In this document: piece by piece, positions 1 through 5,706 of the stretch
How positions within the stretch are numbered: position 1 is the stretch's first letter
Layout: each line of letters opens with the position of its first letter
Source of the DNA: Anaerolineaceae bacterium
GTDB taxonomy: Bacteria; Chloroflexota; Anaerolineae; Anaerolineales; Anaerolineaceae
Assembly: GCA_017995665.1 (NCBI GenBank)
Contig: JAGOIM010000064.1
Coordinates: forward strand, 1-7,928
Direction of reading: 5' to 3'
Length of the DNA stretch: 7,928 nt
Position numbers and translations under genes: made by a program
The notes under the pieces: model-generated
Seen by the model: the letters and a program-made list of their open reading frames with translations, nothing else
Told to the model about the DNA's origin: nothing
The model's database searches: none

Positions 1-1799
1 CCGCTCAAATTTCCAATGTTTCGGATGATGGTCGTATAACCTTTCATCAATTTTAAAGGTGATCGCAAGTCGTTACTGATCTTGGTGACAAACTCGTCCT
101 TCTCTTTATTAGCTTGATTTATCCAGTTGTAATCTTTCAGGTAAATAATGCTTCCGCTGTCATTATCTTCAAGTTTAACCGGATAAATATCAACGCTATA
201 ATTCCGTTCGTTCGTCAGACTAATTGTTTTTTCCCTTCCCTTAACGGCTTTGCTGCTTTGGGTCAGTACAAGCAGTTTCGATTGAGCAAGTTGTTTACCC
301 TCGTCTGTTTCCTCAATAAAACCTTCACACCCCTCAAGGATATCCTGGCTGGCTAAATTCTGATAAATCACCATCCTATTCGAGTCAACCACAAGAATCG
401 GGTCAGGAAAAGAATTAAGCACTTCGTTTAACCAATTTTTTTCGGTTTGAACCTGTCTGATTTGTTCTTTGGTCTTCAAAGTTGCCGAAGCACGCCAGGC
501 AAGTTCTTTGTAAAGATTGAGCTCTTCATCACTGATCCAATGGTTTTCCTCAAAACCCACCCAGAGAATGCCCTCAGTTTTACTTCCATTGCTCAATTTC
601 AAAGCGATTATCGCCTGGGGATAAGGCGTTCCGGGTGTAAGACCAAAAAGTTGGTCCATTTTGATATTACTCAGAACCAATTGCTCTTCATCACCTATTT
701 TTTTCAAAATCAGGTGATCTAAATAAGCATAATTACGAGTCTGCTCGCCCTGCCCGCTACGTAAACGCATTTCAGGTTCGCGATTAATTGATGACTCTTC
801 TACAAGAACGATTCGGGCCGAACTGGCTTCGTTCGTAAGTGCCGCTCGCAATATTGAAGACATCACCAAATCGTAACCTTCACGGGAATAATGCGTTGGG
901 TCAAGCGAGAGCAATCGCTTCTGGGTGTCATTGCGCAAACGCAGGTATTGTCGTAGTTTCTCGATGGCATCCAGGATCGCTTTTTCGTCCTCAGTCTTTA
1001 CTGAAAGCGGAAATTCTTCTTCAAAACTACCCGCAGCCATTTGATTAATTTGCTCGATAGCTGTTTCGAAAATATTGATAGTCGCCTGGGCTTTCAGAAA
1101 TTCCTTTGGCTTCCATTCCTCTGGCAGGTAATAAACAATTAAGGCGAGAATAAGTGCTGATAAGACAACTTCAGGCAAATGACAAACCCAAAGTAAAATC
1201 GCCTGGACCAAGATCGCGATGACATCCCTCAAGCCATACACAAAAGCCAGATTGAATTGCCATAACATCCAAAAAACCAGGCTGAGCATCGCGCTCTCAA
1301 GCAATTTACTGACACCAACCCGCCAATTAGTTGTATTTTGTGGCGCTTCATTGAGCAAAAATGTAAACGTCAGGCTCATCGCAGGATAAAATAACAGAAC
1401 AGACAAATCCTGTCCAAAAATAAACATCTGCCCTAAGCCTGTCAAAACCGCCAAGCCGAGACTGGCCAGAGGTCCAACCATACCAACCGCCAAAACGATG
1501 GGCACAAGGCTCATAAATGGAACAAACGGTGTATATGATGTTCCACTAAAACCCAATACCATCCCGTCGAAAAGATATGCCTTAGCGAAAAGAAAAGCTA
1601 TGCCTAGTAAAAACAGAATGTAAAGCCAGCGATTCGTAAAAATATTTTTTTGTTTTTTTAGATCAATTTGCTTTAAGCCAATTAACACCATAACAATCAG
1701 ATAAATTACGGGAAAAATCAGCGATGACAGTCTAAATGCTTGCGATTGAAAGCCCGCATTCTCAATTAAATTCAAAACTTTCTCTGCACCATCAGCCAT
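1..1799 (-). CDS. Membrane sensor histidine kinase-like protein (GAF-PAS-DHp), partial, H-box His replaced by Asn
   Basis: This reading frame is open from an ATG at 1799 to the left edge: 599 residues with no stop, C-terminus missing. Residues about 24-225 hold roughly eight hydrophobic segments (for example 24-41, 58-76, 92-110, 170-189, 208-225), so the N-terminus is a membrane module. A GAF-like region follows at about 300-440 and a PAS-like region at about 455-555 (core FPDPILVVDSNRMVIYQN). A dimerisation/phospho-acceptor helix then begins with KEKDEFVTKISNDLRSPLKLMKGY. The layout is that of a two-component sensor, and the catalytic ATPase domain should lie beyond the window. The H-box reads S-N-D-L-R-S-P, with Asn576 (codon AAC, complement of 72-74) where histidine is expected. 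The protein may therefore be a pseudokinase or act through a partner. There is no Shine-Dalgarno sequence; the ATG starts 6 nt after a TATAAT box. The family assignment is strong; the ligand and partner regulator are unknown. Confidence 0.85.
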   Translation of the reverse strand, partial: MADGAEKVLNLIENAGFQSQAFRLSSLIFPVIYLIVMVLIGLKQIDLKKQKNIFTNRWLYILFLLGIAFLFAKAYLFDGMVLGFSGTSYTPFVPFMSLVPIVLAVGMVGPLASLGLAVLTGLGQMFIFGQDLSVLLFYPAMSLTFTFLLNEAPQNTTNWRVGVSKLLESAMLSLVFWMLWQFNLAFVYGLRDVIAILVQAILLWVCHLPEVVLSALILALIVYYLPEEWKPKEFLKAQATINIFETAIEQINQMAAGSFEEEFPLSVKTEDEKAILDAIEKLRQYLRLRNDTQKRLLSLDPTHYSREGYDLVMSSILRAALTNEASSARIVLVEESSINREPEMRLRSGQGEQTRNYAYLDHLILKKIGDEEQLVLSNIKMDQLFGLTPGTPYPQAIIALKLSNGSKTEGILWVGFEENHWISDEELNLYKELAWRASATLKTKEQIRQVQTEKNWLNEVLNSFPDPILVVDSNRMVIYQNLASQDILEGCEGFIEETDEGKQLAQSKLLVLTQSSKAVKGREKTISLTNERNYSVDIYPVKLEDNDSGSIIYLKDYNWINQANKEKDEFVTKISNDLRSPLKLMKGYTTIIRNIGNLS

Positions 1800-1805
1800 A
1801 ATCAA

Positions 1806-1831
1806 ATTATAGCATGACAGCCGACTGCCAA
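1806..1831 (-). promoter_or_regulatory. Extended -10 promoter of the sensor kinase gene
   Basis: On the minus strand, TGC-TATAAT (1814-1806) is a consensus extended -10 element. It ends 6 nt before the ATG at 1799, so transcription would start at about the A of the start codon and the mRNA would be leaderless. A TTGGCA (1831-1826) resembles a -35 box, but its 14-nt spacer is short; an extended -10 can tolerate a poor -35. An imperfect palindrome, TGACAGCC/GACTGCCA (1815-1830), lies over the spacer and could be an operator. This is a prediction from motif match only. Confidence 0.55.
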
Positions 1832-1899
1832 GATGGAATTTATAAATTTTAGAAGGGGGATTATTTGATTCTTGCCCTCACAAATTAAACACCCAATGT

Positions 1900-2070
1900 C
1901 GGACAGGCCTTGTGTCTGTCCGCCGGCGCAATTGATAAAACGATCCTTCATGCTTGGAGAAGCTCTTAACTGCTAATCTAATTGATTTCCAAACGCTGGC
2001 GGCCGGAATCACACCACCCGCTTCGCATCGGGTGCTATAGAGCCCCGTCCGTACGGTGACAGTTGTGATT
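1900..2070. repeat. Intergenic mosaic of palindromic modules, related to the 113-bp repeats at 5307
   Basis: No credible gene lies here. A 9-bp stem with a CTTGT loop occupies 1900-1922 (CGGACAGGC/GTCTGTCCG, one G-T pair). A perfect 6-bp stem with an 8-nt loop lies at 2015-2034 (CACCCG/CGGGTG). The CCGTACGG palindrome is at 2049-2056, and AATCACA (2007-2013) is matched by inverted TGTGATT (2064-2070). CCGCCGGCG (1920-1928) can pair with CGCTGGCGG (1994-2002), with one wobble. The 14-mer CGCTTCGCATCGGG (2019-2032) recurs exactly at 5314-5327. The reverse complement of 2040-2054 matches 5469-5483 at 14 of 15 bases. These look like pieces of a dispersed REP/MITE-like hairpin family. Structured RNA cannot be excluded. 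Confidence 0.6.
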
Positions 2071-2089
2071 AGATAAGCTCTCTCTAGAG

Positions 2090-2121
2090 AAAAAAGCCCC
2101 TCACATTGCTGCAAGGGGCTT
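2090..2121 (-). terminator. Rho-independent terminator of the C25 peptidase gene
   Basis: Read on the minus strand, an 8-bp perfect stem AAGCCCCT/AGGGGCTT (2121-2114 with 2101-2094) closes a 12-nt loop and runs into six T residues (2095-2090). It starts 23 nt after the peptidase stop at 2145. On the plus strand no T-run follows the stem, so it should act only on minus-strand transcripts. It separates the peptidase transcript from the kinase gene downstream. Confidence 0.9.
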
Positions 2122-2144
2122 AGTTCTAATTCAAAAGGAAACTA

Positions 2145-5100
2145 TTAATTTCCTCGATCTATATACGGCAAATAGATATCAAAACTATTCACCGGAGTAT
2201 CATCCTGAACACAAGTCTGGAAGTTGACATCATCAATATACCAACCTTCAGCAGCTCCTCCGTTGCTCGAACCGAGTCTAAAGCGGAATTGAACGGTTTT
2301 GCCCATGAAAGGTTTCAAATCAACCACCGTGCGAATCCAGTCTTCCGTACTGCCACACCAGGCATTTTTGCCAACCAATGGGTTGTAGCTTCCGGTTTTC
2401 ACCACTCCGTTATAAGGATTGGTGAGCAAATAAGGTTTGGCAACCTGATTCCAGGTCTTCCCACCATCAAGAGTTGCTTCCAAAATTGCGCCGTCGTTAC
2501 AATCTTTGTCACTGTCAAAAGTCCAATAGTGCCAGAAAATTAACGATACCGGTTCCGTCGTTTGAGGAACCTTGAATTCAGGCGAAATCAAGCGTTGGTC
2601 AGAAATTGTCGCAGGAATCGTGCCCAAAACAGATTGCGGATTCGAAAAAGCCCGCACCGTCGTAATGTCAAATTTAATTGTCGTGCTGGAGGACCCGTCA
2701 GTTGTCCATTCATCTAAGCCGCCATTAAAATCGGTGAAATAGAGGCTTTCTTTGCGGGTTCCTTCCGCACAATCACCGGGTCCCGGTTTGGTTCGGAATG
2801 TGAAAACTTGAGCGCTTTCAACACTGCCACAAATGTTCTCAGCCGCAACTCTCCAGTAAAACTGGCTGTCAGAAATCAGATTGTTTGCCAGGGTGAAAGA
2901 GGTCCCGCTAATTCCGGATCGGTCAACAACCAATTGATTAAAGTTTTCATCGAGAGCAACCTGTAGATGATAGGTTTCAGCATCACCAACTGAATTCCAA
3001 CTAAAGGTAGTTAGTTGGGGAACATCGCGAGCATTATCTGCTGGGGATTTCAAGGTCGGTCCATTGCTAATCGGTTTGAAAATATTTAACTCAACCTCTG
3101 CCGTTTCAACCAATTCACCGGAAGTTCCTGTAATCGTCAAAGTCTGAACGCCGGTTGCTGCACTGCCATCGCCAAGCATCGTAGCGCTCGTGGAACCGGG
3201 AGGAGTAAGCGGATTCTTGGCAAAAGTTGTTGTGTATCCTTCTAACGGTGATCCACTCAAAGTAACCGGGCTGGCAAATTCGTTAATCGAGCGTAGGTTA
3301 ATTGTTGCTATGTTTTCTCCAACATTACAAGTCTTCAATTGTTCTGGCTCAACTGTAATTCGAAAACCGGGGAATTTTGGTCCCATAATGATTTCGAGGG
3401 AAGGGTCTCCAAAAATATGATAAGTCTCACGGTAATAATTAGCACGACTACCGGTAACATAAGTTAAACCATACTTCAATATGGAAGATATACTCGGAAT
3501 TTCTTCCAATGTCTCATCCTCGTAAAGATGGTCAAAAATTGCCTTTTCCAAAGCTTCATCTTCAGGCCAATAGGTGCTGTCGCTGGAGCCCAGGAAAACC
3601 TGTGCCCCTTTGTTCGCAGTAATCACCCAGGTATCGCTAAATGCTTCTTGCGTATTAAAATCAGCAGTGATACAGGCATGAGAGGCAACATAGGGAATCA
3701 CATTGCCGGTCATATTGCGGATGTTATCCTGCGTCACCCGAGGAGCATCCCAAAAAGTTTCTGCCCCGTGACCGGAATAAATAAGCATGGCGCGGCCGTC
3801 ATTCATTGCATTAACCGCATGTGCTCCGGTACCGCCATAGGTTATCGCATATACCTTGTCGCCACCGGGTTGGGGGTTTTCCGGGAAGATACCGGTGTAA
3901 CCGTGCGGCAGGGTGTAATTATCAATCACATAGTTATGAGTGCGCTCAGCAGTATCGTAAAAGTTGGAATCGTTCGAAGCTAAAAATGCAGCTTTTTTAA
4001 CCCAGTCTTCGTCTCCGCCAAGTTCATCATAGGCGAGATACTTATTAACCATCGCAGTCAAATGCTCATTGGTTCGAACAGGAAAACGGCCGTAGAAGAT
4101 ATCGGCATCGTATTCAGTCTCGCTGTCCATGGTAAAGTAATGCAAATCGGTGCGATAAGGACTGCCTGTTTTCATCACATAGTTTGTGATGCTGCCGGCT
4201 GGGTCACCGCCCACATAATCTCCAACCAAAATGACATACGTCGGAGGGGTGCTTCCCTGATATTGACTCTTAATATAATTTTTGATGGCAGTCGTGTTGT
4301 TGCCACCAACTGTAGTTATGTTCGCAACCGAAACGGTGAAACCCTGAGCCTGTTTCAAAGCAACAAAGGGTGCCAGGCCCGCTTCCCATTGATCGGCAGT
4401 AACAATCAAAATCCGTTCCGCTTCATTTGGGACAGCAAGCGGAAGTCCCTGATTGTAATTTAATACAACATTCTTCAAGCTGTTGTTGAAAGCATCAGAA
4501 TTGAGACGGTCAGCTTCGGCATAAGTCAAAGCCATATCACTCCCGGCTAAATTTAGCCGGAAACTCAAATCGGATATTGTTTCCATTTCGCCCAAAACTG
4601 CGTTATAACGAACAGGACGGATCTCAACGGTCAAAATTCTGTGTCCGCGGGTAATCGAATCGTTCACAATAGCAACATTCTCAGCAGGATAAAAACTGTT
4701 TCCGTAAAACTGAGGATCTGCCATCACAACCGGTTCCGAATCGCTACATTTTGAGGGTGAAGGTTGAACAGCTGCAATTTGTCCCTCGAAACCGAGCGCT
4801 TCAAGCTTAACATTTTGAGTTTGTGCTGCCAATATCTCGACACTAACTTCAGCTCCTAAGGGAACTTCAATCATTTGGCGAAGCACAGGCAGAGCAGGTG
4901 CACCGATTTCGGTCGTCTCGAGGTATTCTTCGCTTTCGAAGCCCAAAACGTTTTGACCGCCAAGAACGGTGTTGCCAAAATTTACTCCGGGCATGATTGC
5001 CTGAACATCAATCGCTTCACCGGAAGCGGAGAGAATCTGGACTTCGGGAGTGGCATCGGGCTTTTCGCCAAAAGCGAACCATTGACCGCCCCCCTCTTGG

Positions 5101-5198
5101 GCAAGCGCGGGACTCACCGAAGCGCCAATCATGATAAATACTGCTAACAGACAAATAGCACTAACAAATGGATGGAAATGTTTTCTACGGGTTTGCAT
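2145..5198 (-). CDS. Secreted gingipain-like C25 cysteine peptidase with Ig, FnIII and MAM-like modules
   Basis: The 1017-residue protein begins with a Sec signal peptide: basic MQTRRKH, a hydrophobic core at about 12-30, and an ALA-QE cleavage site near 33/34. Residues about 90-220 resemble the C25 propeptide (PALPVLRQMIEVPLGAEV). The catalytic region at about 262-603 carries the family His (IYSGHGAE, His477) and Cys (YVASHACITADF, Cys509), and closes with HIFGDPSLEI, so the dyad is intact. Then come an Ig-like domain (about 611-707), an FnIII-like domain (about 712-803), and a MAM or jelly-roll-like domain (about 816-996) ending EGWYIDDVNFQTC, as in immune-inhibitor-A-type proteases. The tail is FDIYLPYIDRGN. 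It probably cleaves extracellular proteins as a nutritional enzyme; substrate specificity cannot be read. The start is supported by GGAGG (5207-5203), 4 nt before the ATG. It is transcribed away from comM and ends at a strong terminator. Confidence 0.93.
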   Translation of the reverse strand: MQTRRKHFHPFVSAICLLAVFIMIGASVSPALAQEGGGQWFAFGEKPDATPEVQILSASGEAIDVQAIMPGVNFGNTVLGGQNVLGFESEEYLETTEIGAPALPVLRQMIEVPLGAEVSVEILAAQTQNVKLEALGFEGQIAAVQPSPSKCSDSEPVVMADPQFYGNSFYPAENVAIVNDSITRGHRILTVEIRPVRYNAVLGEMETISDLSFRLNLAGSDMALTYAEADRLNSDAFNNSLKNVVLNYNQGLPLAVPNEAERILIVTADQWEAGLAPFVALKQAQGFTVSVANITTVGGNNTTAIKNYIKSQYQGSTPPTYVILVGDYVGGDPAGSITNYVMKTGSPYRTDLHYFTMDSETEYDADIFYGRFPVRTNEHLTAMVNKYLAYDELGGDEDWVKKAAFLASNDSNFYDTAERTHNYVIDNYTLPHGYTGIFPENPQPGGDKVYAITYGGTGAHAVNAMNDGRAMLIYSGHGAETFWDAPRVTQDNIRNMTGNVIPYVASHACITADFNTQEAFSDTWVITANKGAQVFLGSSDSTYWPEDEALEKAIFDHLYEDETLEEIPSISSILKYGLTYVTGSRANYYRETYHIFGDPSLEIIMGPKFPGFRITVEPEQLKTCNVGENIATINLRSINEFASPVTLSGSPLEGYTTTFAKNPLTPPGSTSATMLGDGSAATGVQTLTITGTSGELVETAEVELNIFKPISNGPTLKSPADNARDVPQLTTFSWNSVGDAETYHLQVALDENFNQLVVDRSGISGTSFTLANNLISDSQFYWRVAAENICGSVESAQVFTFRTKPGPGDCAEGTRKESLYFTDFNGGLDEWTTDGSSSTTIKFDITTVRAFSNPQSVLGTIPATISDQRLISPEFKVPQTTEPVSLIFWHYWTFDSDKDCNDGAILEATLDGGKTWNQVAKPYLLTNPYNGVVKTGSYNPLVGKNAWCGSTEDWIRTVVDLKPFMGKTVQFRFRLGSSNGGAAEGWYIDDVNFQTCVQDDTPVNSFDIYLPYIDRGN

Positions 5199-5217
5199 TA
5201 AGCCTCCAGAGATTTAT

Positions 5218-5246
5218 GGTGTCGGTCTGACACCCAGCAAATTTTA
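5218..5246 (-). promoter_or_regulatory. Possible peptidase promoter with a 5'-terminal leader hairpin
   Basis: On the minus strand TAAAAT (5246-5241) matches the -10 consensus at 5 of 6 positions. A weak TTCGCA (5267-5262) sits 15 nt upstream of it. The predicted start, near 5234, is the first base of a perfect inverted repeat, GGTGTC/GACACC (5234-5229 with 5223-5218, 5-nt loop). The transcript would thus begin with a stem-loop, ahead of the GGAGG ribosome site at 5207-5203. A 5' stem-loop of this kind can protect an mRNA, or the palindrome could be an operator. The promoter is moderately supported; the role of the hairpin is inference. Confidence 0.4.
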
Positions 5247-5306
5247 CCGCGTTTTCAAATTTGCGAAGTCATTTTCACAAAATTTGATATTCTCCAGCGA
5301 CAATGT

Positions 5307-5636
5307 CACCCCTCGCTTCGCATCGGGGACTTATTCTTTGTATTATTTTATTTTTGTACGGACAGAGCTCGTCTCTGTCCGTCAATATTTTGATCCAATG
5401 AGCCTCTCGGACGGAGATACACCCCTCGCTTCGCATCGGGGACTTATTCTTTGTATTATTTTATATTTGTACGGACAGGGCTCGTCTCTGTCCGCCAATA
5501 CTTTGATCCGATGAGCCTCTCGGACGGAGATACACCCCTCGCTTCTCATCGGGGACTTATTCTTTGTATTATTTTATTTTTGTACGGACAGAGCTCGTCT
5601 CTGTCCGTCAATATTTTGATCCAATGAGCCTCTCGG
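5307..5636. repeat. Tandem 113-bp hairpin repeat, 2.9 copies
   Basis: Three head-to-tail units lie at 5307-5419, 5420-5532 and 5533-5636; the last is cut after 104 of 113 bases. Copies 1 and 3 differ at one base over 104; copies 1 and 2 differ at five over 113. Each unit has four parts. First is a C4...G4 module around the CGCTTCGCATCGGG core. Next is a T-rich stretch of about 26 nt. Third is a strong hairpin, ACGGACAGAG-CTCGT-CTCTGTCCGT (10-bp stem at 5358-5382 in copy 1). Last is a small TCTC/GAGA stem (5405-5417). In copy 2 the hairpin has one G-T pair and loses only its outermost pair. Short open frames across the units are by-products of the repetition. Related modules occur at 1900-2070. 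The array lies upstream of both divergent genes; its function is unknown. Confidence 0.95.
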
Positions 5637-5651
5637 GCAGAATTTTCTTTT

Positions 5652-5690
5652 CCCAGATCCCCCGCTCCCCGTTTCCCGCTCCCGGCTCCC
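5652..5690 (-). other. Six-run G-quadruplex motif (i-motif on plus strand) upstream of comM
   Basis: The plus strand has six C-runs of 3-5 bases (5652-5654, 5659-5663, 5667-5670, 5675-5677, 5681-5683, 5688-5690) separated by loops of 3-4 bases. The minus strand, the template for comM, therefore meets the G3+N1-7 quadruplex rule with runs to spare. CCCGCTCCC occurs twice (5661-5669, 5675-5683), pointing to local duplication. The tract ends 4 bases before the comM -10 box and covers the place where a -35 box would be. Whether it folds in the cell is unknown. Confidence 0.65.
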
Positions 5691-5694
5691 AGTT

Positions 5695-5700
5695 TATGAT
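5695..5700 (+). promoter_or_regulatory. -10 box of comM, predicted leaderless
   Basis: TATGAT at 5695-5700 matches the -10 consensus at 5 of 6 positions and ends 6 nt before the GTG at 5707. This is the same spacing as in the kinase promoter. A transcript starting at about 5707 would have no leader with the GTG start, or a 6-nt leader with the ATG at 5713. No Shine-Dalgarno sequence precedes either codon. There is no good -35; TTTCCC at 5672-5677 has the right spacing but a poor match. Confidence 0.45.
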
Positions 5701-5706
5701 AAACTT

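Noticed and set aside
1878..2114. Minus-strand open frame of 78 codons
   Set aside because: It starts inside the peptidase terminator stem and runs across the palindromic modules. It has no recognisable domain and no ribosome site, so it is best explained as a chance frame in repeats.
1800..2144. tRNA or known small RNA in the intergenic region
   Set aside because: No cloverleaf with a TTC-type arm or CCA end is visible; only isolated hairpins that match the local repeat family.
3528..4463. Plus-strand open frames of 151 and 133 codons inside the peptidase gene
   Set aside because: They are antisense shadows of a coding sequence with strong domain evidence on the minus strand.
5307..5328. 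Intrinsic terminators in the repeat units (C4/G4 stem followed by T-rich sequence)
   Set aside because: The stem is weak with an unpaired interior, the T-rich part is interrupted by A, C and G, and no gene ends upstream on the plus strand.
5307..5636. Possible CRISPR array
   Set aside because: The units are contiguous with no unique spacers, 113 bp long and without neighbouring cas genes; this is a plain tandem repeat.
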